DNA of 64,000 bases from Henriciella sp. AS95. Lineage in GTDB: Bacteria > Pseudomonadota > Alphaproteobacteria > Caulobacterales > Hyphomonadaceae. The DNA is taken from NCBI RefSeq assembly GCF_038900055.1, contig NZ_JBBMQM010000001.1:2790001-2854000 (forward strand). The letters are read 5' to 3'. Position 1 is the first letter of the stretch; the number at the start of each line of letters is the position of its first letter. Below, piece after piece: positions 51,779 to 60,681 of the stretch. The translations under genes and the position numbers were made by a program. Under the pieces are notes generated by a model. It worked only from the letters and a program-made list of their open reading frames with translations, was not told where the DNA came from and ran no database searches.

Positions 51779-54112
51779 ATGAAAAAGACGAGAAGCCCTT
51801 CGGATGGTGATGTGACAGCAGGAGGCGTCATGGATCAGAAAGTGACAACGCTGGCCGCCATCGAACGCGACGCAGCCCTGCGCAATGCGGTGATCGACGC
51901 TGCGCTCGATTGCATCATCATGATGAACGGAGATGGCCTCGTGGTTGAGTTCAACCCGGCCGCCGAACATGTCTTTGGCTATACGCGTGACGAGGCAGTC
52001 GGGGCCCGGCTCGCGGATCTCATCGTTCCGGAACATTTGCGTCGCGCGCACAATGATGGCCTGCAGAAATACCTGACCACCGGTGAACACGCCGTCCTCA
52101 ACAAACGCGTTGAAGTGCCAGCCGCCAACAAGGCCGGCGATGAGCTTTTGGTTGAACTGGCCATCTCACCCGTCGAGTTCGGCGGACGCCAGTTTTTCTC
52201 TGCCTATCTGCGCGACATCACAGAAGCGCGCGCCGCTCAGGAACGACTGCGCAGCTCCGAAATCCGGTTCCAGAGTCTCTTCGAGCTTTCCCCTGATGCG
52301 ATCGTGGTCATCGACGAGCGCGCCAGGATTGTCGACGTCAATTCCCGGGCCTGCGAACTCGCGAAGATGGAAAAGGACAGAATGCTCGGCCTGAGCGCCT
52401 TCGACTTCATCCCAAAGGACCAGGTCTCCAACGCGATCAACGGCGTGGAAATGACGGCGGACGTGAACACCGTCCAGGTCCAGATCGATTTCAAGGACAG
52501 CGAAGGCACGCGCATTCCGACCGAAGTCGTCGGCCGGCGAACCGAAACCGAGGCCGGCACACTCTATCATGGCGTGATCCGCGACGTCTCCAGACGCAAG
52601 GCGTTCGAGCACCAGCTTCGCGATGCCAAGGAAGCAGCCGAGCAAGCGAGCGCTTCCAAATCGGACTTCCTCGCCAACATGTCCCATGAGATGCGCACTC
52701 CGCTGAACGGCGTGATCGGCTCGCTCTCTCTGGTCGACCATGACGGCGTCGACCCTGAAACGCGAAACCTAATCCAGGCCGCCGAGCATTCGGCCGAAAC
52801 GCTCCTTATCCTGATCGATGACCTGCTCGATCTGTCACGCATCGAGGCCGGCGAAGTCGATCTGGAACCAACGGTCTTCAGCCCGCAGAGGAAAGCCGCG
52901 ATGATAAGCGAACTCTTTTCTCCGATCGCGGCGAAGAAGAGTATCGAGCTCAACACATCGGTGGATGTACCGGAAGGCCCGTTCCGCGCCGACGCCGGCA
53001 AGATCCGTCAGATCCTTATCAATCTCGTGGGCAATGCGCTCAAATTTACATCCCGGGGCAGTGTCGACGTATCGATTACCTATCTGGAAGACGAACCGTC
53101 CAGCATGATGCAGTTCGAGGTGCGCGACACCGGCATCGGCATCTCCAAGAAAGATCAGACACTCCTCTTCGATCGCTTCAAGCAAGCCGACTCCTCGCGC
53201 TCGCGTTCACATGGCGGGGCAGGTCTTGGCCTCGCTATCTGCAAGGAGCTGGTCGATATCATGGGCGGACGAATCCGGTTGACCAGCGCGCCGGGCGTCG
53301 GGTCCACCTTCACCGTCACGCTGCCGGTTGAGCGCGCCGTCGAGGCGCCGGCTTCTGAAGCCGTGCCTGACGGGAATAATGGGCCGTTGAAAGGCCGTAT
53401 CCTCATTGCAGAGGATAGCGAAACCAACGCGATGGTTGCCAAAACAATGCTCGATCGCCTCGGCCTGGATTATGAGCATGTCGTCGATGGCGCCGCCGCT
53501 GTCGACACGGCCCTCCACGCCGACTTCGATATCATCCTGATGGACGTTTCAATGCCCATCCTGGATGGACTGGAAGCGACGCGGATCCTGCGTGATCGAG
53601 GCTATACCAAGCCGATCGTCGCAATGACGGCGCACGCGCTCAAGGAAGACCGCGACGCGGCGCTCGCGATCGGCATCAACAGCTATCTCACAAAGCCCGT
53701 ACGACCTGATGCCCTGCGTCAGGAACTCGCGAAATGGCTAAGTGAATCAAAGGAGACTACAGACATGGAAAATAGATCAGGCATAAACCGCGCTGAAGTC
53801 GACGCCTTGTGGGCCGGTGACCTCGAGGCCTTCGGAAGCATTGCCGAAATATTCGTCGCCGAACTCGATTGGCGCTTGCCGAAGCTGTCAGAAGTCCAGG
53901 GAAGTGAACTTGAACATCTTGGACATGCGATAAAGGGCGCCTCCGCCAATATCGGGGCCTCTCGACTGTGCGACCTCGCCTTCGAACTCGAACAGCGCGC
54001 GGCAAGTGATGAGGTCGAGGATCACGGCGAGCTGATTGAGCGCATTCGCCAGGAAGCCACCGCCGTCGTGCGGGACTTGCAGGACATCTATATCAAAGGG
54101 GCCCCGGCATGA
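51779..54112 (+). CDS. PAS hybrid histidine kinase with receiver and Hpt domains
   Basis: 777 residues from ATG 51779 (MKKTRSPSDG; the frame is open from 51704). Two PAS domains (about 35-150 and 165-275) lack membrane helices, so it is a cytoplasmic sensor. The HisKA phosphoacceptor is His303 in MSHEMRTPLNG. The ATPase domain has LVGNALKF, DTGIGIS and GGAGLGLAI. A receiver domain (about 540-660) carries Asp589 in ILMDVSMPILDG. An Hpt domain near the C-terminus has His716 in GHAIKGA. It therefore holds a full His-Asp-His relay and overlaps the sigma-54 activator, to which the phosphate should pass. Confidence 0.93.
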   Translation: MKKTRSPSDGDVTAGGVMDQKVTTLAAIERDAALRNAVIDAALDCIIMMNGDGLVVEFNPAAEHVFGYTRDEAVGARLADLIVPEHLRRAHNDGLQKYLTTGEHAVLNKRVEVPAANKAGDELLVELAISPVEFGGRQFFSAYLRDITEARAAQERLRSSEIRFQSLFELSPDAIVVIDERARIVDVNSRACELAKMEKDRMLGLSAFDFIPKDQVSNAINGVEMTADVNTVQVQIDFKDSEGTRIPTEVVGRRTETEAGTLYHGVIRDVSRRKAFEHQLRDAKEAAEQASASKSDFLANMSHEMRTPLNGVIGSLSLVDHDGVDPETRNLIQAAEHSAETLLILIDDLLDLSRIEAGEVDLEPTVFSPQRKAAMISELFSPIAAKKSIELNTSVDVPEGPFRADAGKIRQILINLVGNALKFTSRGSVDVSITYLEDEPSSMMQFEVRDTGIGISKKDQTLLFDRFKQADSSRSRSHGGAGLGLAICKELVDIMGGRIRLTSAPGVGSTFTVTLPVERAVEAPASEAVPDGNNGPLKGRILIAEDSETNAMVAKTMLDRLGLDYEHVVDGAAAVDTALHADFDIILMDVSMPILDGLEATRILRDRGYTKPIVAMTAHALKEDRDAALAIGINSYLTKPVRPDALRQELAKWLSESKETTDMENRSGINRAEVDALWAGDLEAFGSIAEIFVAELDWRLPKLSEVQGSELEHLGHAIKGASANIGASRLCDLAFELEQRAASDEVEDHGELIERIRQEATAVVRDLQDIYIKGAPA

Positions 54113-55527
54113 CGGTGAAGTCGAAACTCCTGATCGTTGAAGATACCCCGTCGCTTGCGCGCACCTATGAAACGCATCTGAAGGGCGAGTTCGACAGCAT
54201 CGAAATTGCGGATACCGGCGCCAAGGCCCTTGCCAGCGTTCAGACTGAATCGCCCTCCTGCATCCTGCTCGATCTCAAGCTTCCCGATGCTGACGGGCTA
54301 GACCTGCTGGACCGCTGGACCCGGGACAATCTGGCCGCCCCGGTTATCGTCATTACGGCAACCGGCTCCATGTCGATCGCCGTCGATGCCATGCGCCGTG
54401 GCGCGCATGATTTCGTGGTCAAGCCGACCTCGGCTGAACGCCTGAAGGTGACCGTGAAGAATGCGCTCGACACCTTCCAGCTCAAGAAGGTTGTGGCGAC
54501 GTATGAGGCCGAAATCGACCGTTCGGACTTTTGCGGCATTGTCGGGCGTTCGCTCGTCATGCAGGGCGTCTACAAGACGATAGAGGCGGCCGCCCCCTCC
54601 AGCGCCAGCGTTTTCGTGACCGGGGACACCGGGACCGGCAAGGAGCTGGTTGCCCGCGCTGTCCACGAGATGAGCCCCCGCCGGAAAGGCCGCTTCGTGG
54701 CGATCAATTGCGGAGCGATCCCGAAGGATCTGATCGAGAGCGAGATCTTTGGCCACGTCAAAGGGGCCTTCACCGGGGCGACAGCCGACCGGGTCGGCGC
54801 TGCGCAGCTCGCCGATGGCGGGACACTGTTTCTCGACGAACTCGGCGAGATGCCGATCGATCTCCAGCCCAAACTGCTCCGCTTCCTGCAGCTGGGTGAG
54901 TTTTCAAGGGTCGGCGAAGGCACGATGCGCAGGGCGGACATCCGCATCATCGCGGCCACGAACCGGGACCCGCTCCAGGCAATCCGGGACGGGCGCCTGC
55001 GCGAAGACCTCTACTATCGCCTGCATGTCATCCCGGTCGCGCTGCCATCGCTCGCTGAGCGCGGCGTCGACATTCTTCTGCTCGCCGAAAGCTTTCTGGA
55101 GCGCTTCGGCCGCGAGGAGAACAAGGCGTTTACCGGCTTCTCCCGCGATGCGCAGGAATGGCTGGTTTCGCATCCATGGCCTGGCAATGTCCGTGAGCTG
55201 GAAAACCTCGTTAGGCAGATAGCCGTGATGCAGGAGGGTGGAGACGTCACCGCTGCAATGCTGCCGTCTCGTCCGGCGCCGGCAGCGGCATCATCCTTGT
55301 CTGCGACTCCCGGTGCGCACATGAGCGACCTGCCGCCAGCAAGCCCTGCCCCGGATTACGGGTGTGAGCCGCTCTGGCTGACGGAAAAGAAGTCCATCGA
55401 GCGCGCGATTACGCTTTGCCGCGGCAATATTGTCGCCGCCGCGAAACGGTTGGAGATCAACCCCTCGACGATTTATCGAAAGAAGGCTGGCTGGGAGTCA
55501 TCGACCGTTCCCGACACCAGCTTCTAA
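54109..55527 (+). CDS. Sigma-54-dependent response regulator (NtrC/LuxO-like)
   Basis: 472 residues: receiver domain (about 5-125) with phospho-acceptor Asp55 in LLDLKLPDADG; AAA+ domain (about 145-370) with Walker A GDTGTGKE at 172-179 and the sigma-54 contact loop GAFTGA at 219-224; and a Fis-type helix-turn-helix at the end (NIVAAAKRLEINPSTIYRKK). It overlaps the hybrid kinase by four bases. The pair lies directly after the exopolysaccharide genes and probably controls them. The TGCAA-N2-TGCAAG sites are candidate enhancers (inference). Confidence 0.93.
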   Translation: MTVKSKLLIVEDTPSLARTYETHLKGEFDSIEIADTGAKALASVQTESPSCILLDLKLPDADGLDLLDRWTRDNLAAPVIVITATGSMSIAVDAMRRGAHDFVVKPTSAERLKVTVKNALDTFQLKKVVATYEAEIDRSDFCGIVGRSLVMQGVYKTIEAAAPSSASVFVTGDTGTGKELVARAVHEMSPRRKGRFVAINCGAIPKDLIESEIFGHVKGAFTGATADRVGAAQLADGGTLFLDELGEMPIDLQPKLLRFLQLGEFSRVGEGTMRRADIRIIAATNRDPLQAIRDGRLREDLYYRLHVIPVALPSLAERGVDILLLAESFLERFGREENKAFTGFSRDAQEWLVSHPWPGNVRELENLVRQIAVMQEGGDVTAAMLPSRPAPAAASSLSATPGAHMSDLPPASPAPDYGCEPLWLTEKKSIERAITLCRGNIVAAAKRLEINPSTIYRKKAGWESSTVPDTSF

Positions 55528-55594
55528 GCACCGAATGAGGCCCTTTCGACCGACCGGCCATCTTCACTCCGGCACATCATGAAATGCGACGCGC

Positions 55595-56443
55595 TCAGCT
55601 GAACATCTTTTTCATCTGGCGGACGACGATTTTGATGTAGCCCTCGGGCAGCAGGCGGACGAGGCGGTCGAGGTTCTTTGCCTTGCTCGTCAGCACGATG
55701 CGGCGCTTGCCCCGTTCCATGCCCGACAGGATTTCGTTGGCCGCCGTTTCGGCCGGCATGGTCAGAAGCTTCTCCTGATAGACCTTGAAGCGCTCGCGCG
55801 CCGCTTCCCGCTTTTCCGGTGGCAGCTTTTCAATCTCGGCTGCCCGGTTCGAGGCAATCTGGGTCGCGACGCCTCCTGGCAGAACGACGGTGACCTCGAC
55901 AGGCAGGCCCTCGTGCAGCATCTCCATCCGCAGACATTCGGAAAATCCGCGCACGGCGAACTTGCTGGTCACATAGGGCGACATATGCGGTTGGGCCATG
56001 AAGCCGTTGAGGCTGGAGATATTCACTACGTGCCCGTCACCACTGGCGATAATATGCGGCAGGAAGAGCCGCGTGCCGGTCAACACGCCGTCCAGATTGA
56101 TCGCCATGATCCGGTCGAACACATCTGCTGGTGTGTTCTGGAAGGTCGTATTCGGCGGGGCGACGCCAGCATTGTTGAAGAGCTGGTTCACGCCGCCAAA
56201 GCGCTCGATGACCGCATCGGCATATCTGGCGAAGGCGGCGCGGTCGGAAACGTCGAGGACCGCATGATCGACCTCTACGCCGACCTCCGCGACCAAATCG
56301 GCGGTCTCGGCGACGCCCGCCTCGTTAATGTCACTCAGCGCGAGACGAGCGCCCCGCTTGGCAAGCTCAACAGCCAGCGCCCGGCCAATACCACTTCCTG
56401 CCCCCGTAACGACAGCGACGCGCGATTTGAAGATGTCGCTCAC
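55595..56443 (-). CDS. Short-chain dehydrogenase/reductase, last gene of the esterase-TBDT-BVMO operon
   Basis: 282-residue classical SDR: VTGAGSGIGRALA at about 11-23, NNAGVAPP near 90 and catalytic YVTSK near 158 with Ser in NISSLNG. The C-terminal region (GMERGKRRIVLTSKAKNLDR) is typical of SDRs that are often found beside flavin monooxygenases. It overlaps the monooxygenase stop by four bases. A plausible role is interconversion of an alcohol and the ketone used by the monooxygenase. Confidence 0.88.
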   Translation of the reverse strand: MSDIFKSRVAVVTGAGSGIGRALAVELAKRGARLALSDINEAGVAETADLVAEVGVEVDHAVLDVSDRAAFARYADAVIERFGGVNQLFNNAGVAPPNTTFQNTPADVFDRIMAINLDGVLTGTRLFLPHIIASGDGHVVNISSLNGFMAQPHMSPYVTSKFAVRGFSECLRMEMLHEGLPVEVTVVLPGGVATQIASNRAAEIEKLPPEKREAARERFKVYQEKLLTMPAETAANEILSGMERGKRRIVLTSKAKNLDRLVRLLPEGYIKIVVRQMKKMFS

Positions 56444-57942
56444 GATTGGTCATCCATTGCTTCAGGTTGAGGAAGGGGCGAGAGACGCAGCTCCGGCTCA
56501 ACGACGCGGCCCTTGCGCATCATCTTCTTGTCCTCGTCATAGTCGAAGGTCATCTGCCACGGGAATTCATCGCCCTGACGCGGCAGCGTGTCGACCGAGC
56601 GCTGGACGTAGCCGGCCTTGAAATCGAGAAGCGGGCGCAGCTCCATGTCCTTGTCAGGGCGCAGAGGCACGCAGACCCCCATCCCCTGCCGATCCATTTC
56701 TGAAAGCAGCCGGCAGAAATACTGGCAGATGAGGCCGACTTTCAGCGTCCACGACGAGTTGGTGTAGCCCATCGCCATGACGAAGTTCGGGATACCATCA
56801 AGCATCATGCCCTTGAAGACGATATGGTCTGCCCAGTCGACAGGCTTGGCGTCCACGCGGTACCCGACCCCGCCCATGAGTTTGAGGTTCAGCCCGGTCG
56901 CGGTCACGATGATGTCGGCGTCGACGCGTGTGCCATTGGCCATTTCCACGCCAGTCTCGTCAAACGTCTGAATCTGGCCCGTCACGATGGAGCAGCGGCC
57001 AGACCGCAGACAGCGGAACAGATCCCCGTCCGGTACGGCGCATAGTCTCTGGTCCCAGGGGTCATAGGGCGGATTGAAATGCCGGTCGACGGCATAGCCC
57101 TCGGGCAGTCGTTTCGCATTGGCCTTGCGGACGAAGCCGCGCATCATCTTCGGGTATCGCTGGCACAGCGTGAAGAAGATGTGCTGGCGGATGATGTTCT
57201 TTCGGCGAAGAAGGGCGTGGCGCCACTTTTTTGGGAGGAATGGCCGCAGGAATTTCGCCAGTGGATCCTGCTTCGGCACCGGGACGACATAGGTCGGCGT
57301 GCGCTGGATTTGCACAACATGCGCAGCATCTGCGGCCAGCGAAGGCAGCAGTGTTACGGCCGTTGCGCCAGACCCGATGACGGCGATTGTCTTGCCGGAA
57401 TGATCGAGGTCTTCCGGCCAGTTCTGAGGATGGATGATCGGCCCCTGGAAGCGCGCTTCGCCTGGAAAGTCCGGCCGGTAGCCCTGGGCATAATCATAAT
57501 AGCCGGTCGCCGAGAATATCCATCGCGCGCGCCATGTTTCCCCGCCGCTGCCGTCAGTTGCCTCGGTCCTGATGGTCCAAAGAGCCTCATCCGAAGACCA
57601 GTCGCAGGAGACGACCTTGCGGCCAAACTGGATCCTGTCCTGAATGCCATAGTCTGCCGCTGTTTCGGCGATATAGGCCTTGATTTCCGGACCGTCCGCG
57701 ATGGAGTTGTCACTCATCCAGGGTTTGAAATCATAGGCAAAGGTGTGGAGGTCGGAGTCAGACCGGATGCCGGGATAGCGGAAGAGGTCCCAGGTGCCGC
57801 CAAGGTCATCTCGCATCTCCAGGATACGCCAGGTCTTGGCGGGCAGCTCCCGGCTCAGATAGGCAGCGCAGCCGATCCCCGACAGGCCGGCCCCAAGGAT
57901 GAGGACATCGAGAACGTCCTCCTGCGTGCGATCAAACGGCAT
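56440..57942 (-). CDS. Baeyer-Villiger-type flavin monooxygenase
   Basis: 500 residues from ATG 57942 (MPFDRTQED; AGGAG upstream; the frame is open from 57969). FAD-binding ILGAGLSGIGCAAYL opens the chain and a second dinucleotide site IGSGATAVTLLP lies near 190. Between them is the Baeyer-Villiger fingerprint FQGPIIHPQNWP, which matches FxGxxxHxxxWP exactly. The length and the C-terminal PRQGDEFPW segment resemble EthA-like enzymes. It would insert oxygen next to a ketone to give an ester or lactone using NADPH and O2. Its neighbours are an SDR and, upstream, a TBDT and an esterase. Confidence 0.9.
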   Translation of the reverse strand: MPFDRTQEDVLDVLILGAGLSGIGCAAYLSRELPAKTWRILEMRDDLGGTWDLFRYPGIRSDSDLHTFAYDFKPWMSDNSIADGPEIKAYIAETAADYGIQDRIQFGRKVVSCDWSSDEALWTIRTEATDGSGGETWRARWIFSATGYYDYAQGYRPDFPGEARFQGPIIHPQNWPEDLDHSGKTIAVIGSGATAVTLLPSLAADAAHVVQIQRTPTYVVPVPKQDPLAKFLRPFLPKKWRHALLRRKNIIRQHIFFTLCQRYPKMMRGFVRKANAKRLPEGYAVDRHFNPPYDPWDQRLCAVPDGDLFRCLRSGRCSIVTGQIQTFDETGVEMANGTRVDADIIVTATGLNLKLMGGVGYRVDAKPVDWADHIVFKGMMLDGIPNFVMAMGYTNSSWTLKVGLICQYFCRLLSEMDRQGMGVCVPLRPDKDMELRPLLDFKAGYVQRSVDTLPRQGDEFPWQMTFDYDEDKKMMRKGRVVEPELRLSPLPQPEAMDDQS

Positions 57943-57978
57943 CCTGTTTTTCTCCTTCCGCTTGTGCACAAGCTGGCA

Positions 57979-58000
57979 GGGGCGCCCATATGAGCGCCCC
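57979..58000 (-). other. Intercistronic hairpin between TBDT and monooxygenase
   Basis: GGGGCGC (57979-57985) pairs with GCGCCCC (57994-58000). Just beyond it, GCTTGTGCACAAGC (57960-57973) is a perfect palindrome. It lies inside the proposed operon and could attenuate or stabilise part of the message. Confidence 0.5.
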
Positions 58001-58008
58001 GCACCTGA

Positions 58009-60669
58009 TCAGAATGTTTGCTTCACCCCGACAGAGACGACCCGCCCAAGGGTCGACCCATTGGCATAACCGTCAATGTCGTCGAAATATGGCGGGTCTT
58101 CGTCGAGCAGATTGTCGACGCCGAGGCTGAGCACGGTATCGCCGCGCCAGCTGTCATTGCCGGGCAAGGTCCAGCGTCCGGTCAGATCGACCGTCGTGAA
58201 ACTGCCGACATCACTTGTAGCTGACACGTCATAGCCCGCGCTGTGATTGGCCCGAAGCGAGGCTTCGAAGTCGCCCATTGACCAGCCGAAGTCCGCAACC
58301 AGCTGAAGTCTGCTGACACCGAATTCGAGCGCATCGACTGTCGCAGCGCCCTGTGCCGCGGTCACATCGCGGCCAAGCGTATAGGTGCCCCATACACCGG
58401 CATATAGGCCGCCAATATCGGTTTCAGTCTGGTAGCGAACACCGAAGTCCAGACCATCCGTCTTGACCGAGCCGAGATTGTTGCGACGCGCATCGACCAA
58501 CAGATAGGGTGAGGTCGCAAAGAATAGCGCCTCAAGGCTTGGCGCGTTTTCGACGCGAAGCCCCTCTCCCACGGCGAGCGCATCTGCGAGCGTCGGATTG
58601 ACCGTGTAGAACGGCTCATATGCCTCAGTGCTAAAGAAACCCGGCTCGCTGACCGGCACGATCGCGATCTGGTCTGTGAACTCGACATTGAAATAGGTCA
58701 GCGAGACCAGCAAGCCTTGCAGGGCCCCATCCATGGGAACCCAATCCACGCCAAACGAATAGGTTTCCGCTTCTTCAGGCCTCAGATCCGGATTTCCCCC
58801 GGCAACGACAACGGTCGGCCGGAGGAAGTCGGTCGGCGCGGCGCCTGGGGCAAGGTACGGGCTGATTGGAACGACCTGTATACGCGTATCGACCGAATTG
58901 CCGGTGTCCGCCAGCGATGGCGCATGGAAAGACGTGCCCCAGCTGCCGCGAACGGCGATGTCGGATGTCGGCTTGTATGTGAAACCGACCTTTGGGTTCG
59001 TGGTGTCGCCGACGTCGCTATAGCTGTCATAGCGTGCCGAAACAGACGCATCGAGACTCCCTAGCCCTTCATTGTCGAACAGGGGAAACAGAACCTCGCC
59101 AAAGACAGATGAGATGTCTCGCGAGGAATCGGCACGAAAGAGGTCGAGCGCCTGACGGGGCCCCTGCCCTTGAGCCGCATCGATCTTTTCCTCGATGAAC
59201 TCTGCACCGACAGCCAGTTTCACATCGCCTGACGGGAGGCTGAACAGCGTGCCATCCGCGACACTTTTGAGCTGCAGCAGCTCCTGCTGGCTGTCGCCAT
59301 AAATCTGGAAGTCGCCGATCGCGGCCAGAACAGCCGGATTGGTCGCGCTGACATTATAGGGGTTGAGCGCCGTTTCCGGCGTCGTGCCAGCGAGCGCCGC
59401 GGCTTCGGCAAGGGCGTTGATCTGGTTCGAGCGAACCACATTGTCGCTTTGGCCGTAATTGGCAGACAGTTTCAGCTGCCAGGTCTCGCTGAAATCCCAG
59501 GTGAGTTGCGGGGTGACCATCCAGGAAGACAGTTCCGATCCGCTCTCCAGCGCAGGCCCGAAGACATCAGCATAGGAGAATGTGACCGTCTGGGATTGTT
59601 CGCCGAAGATGCTCTGGAAGTAGGGATTGGCCGCCGTGATCGTGCCTTGGCCGCGAACGCCCGTTCCCGTTCCGGGCCCCTGCCCCTGATGAACCGTTTC
59701 CCTGTCGGAGGAGTAGGCCGAAATCTCGAATGTAAGCGTATCGCTCAGATCCTGTGTAAGTTTGCCGAAGAAACGATGGTCTTCTTGCTCAGGGTAAACG
59801 GTCAGGACATCCGTTTCATCGCACAGGTTTGCTCCGACCGTGAAGGTCGGCAGGGCGAAGGGAATGTCATTCGCGATGACTGTTCCGGGCGAACAGTTCA
59901 CACTGCGATAGTCGGTCCCGCCGCGCGCGGTGTGGTCCTGGTAAATATAGTCCCGGTCACGCCCGAAAACATCGTCATGCTGGTTGTAATTATAGGCGGC
60001 ATAGACATTTCCGCCATCCCAGCTCTTGCCCGCGAGGACAGACGCATTGGTGGAGTCGAACTCATCCCCAAAGCCCTGACGCACCGAGAGTTCAATACCA
60101 TCCACTTCGCTGCGGGGAATGAAGTTGATCACCCCGCCGATAGCATCAGACCCGTAGATGGATGAGCCGCCATCGAGCACGACCTCGACATTGCCGAGAA
60201 CGCTGGGCGCGATGGAAGACGGGTCGGGCGAGGTCTGCAGCACGCCGCTGCCGACCATGCGCTGCCCGTTAAGCAGAACGAGCGTCGTGGAGCCGCCGGA
60301 CGCCCCGAGATTTCGGAGATTGGGCCGGTTGAACGGGTTCGCGATCGTCGCGCCTGGTGTCGGCACCGTATTGAAGGCGTTGGAAACCTGAGGAACGTTC
60401 GCAAGCAGGTCGTTGGACGAGGCTGGCGCAATATCCTGGATCAGGTCTTCGCCGATTGAAATTGTGTTTGTCCCCGTTGGCGCGACACCCCTGATCAACG
60501 TACCCGTCGAGGCTTTGACCTGGACCGTCTCCAGCGTTCGCGTTTCATCCGCGTCATCGACCGTCTCTGGGCCCGGTTCCGCATCCTGTGCGAAGGCCAT
60601 GCCTCCGGCACAAAGCGCGTAGACCGATACCGATGTGATCCGGCCAAGCAGCCGTGCATTCTTTCCCAT
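58009..60669 (-). CDS. TonB-dependent receptor
   Basis: 886 residues. The signal peptide ends around AGGMAFAQ. The plug domain (about 50-170) includes IQDIAPASSNDLLANVPQVS and YGSDAIGGVINFIPRS. The barrel closes with GRVVSVGVKQTF. It belongs to a different TBDT branch from the other three. It starts 12 bases after the esterase stop with a GGGAGG site and is followed by the monooxygenase. The ligand is likely to be whatever compound feeds the SDR/monooxygenase (inference). Confidence 0.92.
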   Translation of the reverse strand: MGKNARLLGRITSVSVYALCAGGMAFAQDAEPGPETVDDADETRTLETVQVKASTGTLIRGVAPTGTNTISIGEDLIQDIAPASSNDLLANVPQVSNAFNTVPTPGATIANPFNRPNLRNLGASGGSTTLVLLNGQRMVGSGVLQTSPDPSSIAPSVLGNVEVVLDGGSSIYGSDAIGGVINFIPRSEVDGIELSVRQGFGDEFDSTNASVLAGKSWDGGNVYAAYNYNQHDDVFGRDRDYIYQDHTARGGTDYRSVNCSPGTVIANDIPFALPTFTVGANLCDETDVLTVYPEQEDHRFFGKLTQDLSDTLTFEISAYSSDRETVHQGQGPGTGTGVRGQGTITAANPYFQSIFGEQSQTVTFSYADVFGPALESGSELSSWMVTPQLTWDFSETWQLKLSANYGQSDNVVRSNQINALAEAAALAGTTPETALNPYNVSATNPAVLAAIGDFQIYGDSQQELLQLKSVADGTLFSLPSGDVKLAVGAEFIEEKIDAAQGQGPRQALDLFRADSSRDISSVFGEVLFPLFDNEGLGSLDASVSARYDSYSDVGDTTNPKVGFTYKPTSDIAVRGSWGTSFHAPSLADTGNSVDTRIQVVPISPYLAPGAAPTDFLRPTVVVAGGNPDLRPEEAETYSFGVDWVPMDGALQGLLVSLTYFNVEFTDQIAIVPVSEPGFFSTEAYEPFYTVNPTLADALAVGEGLRVENAPSLEALFFATSPYLLVDARRNNLGSVKTDGLDFGVRYQTETDIGGLYAGVWGTYTLGRDVTAAQGAATVDALEFGVSRLQLVADFGWSMGDFEASLRANHSAGYDVSATSDVGSFTTVDLTGRWTLPGNDSWRGDTVLSLGVDNLLDEDPPYFDDIDGYANGSTLGRVVSVGVKQTF

Positions 60670-60681
60670 TCTAAATCCTCC

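Noticed and set aside
57079-57993. 304-codon frame opposite the monooxygenase
   Set aside because: Antisense shadow; the opposite strand carries an exact Baeyer-Villiger fingerprint.
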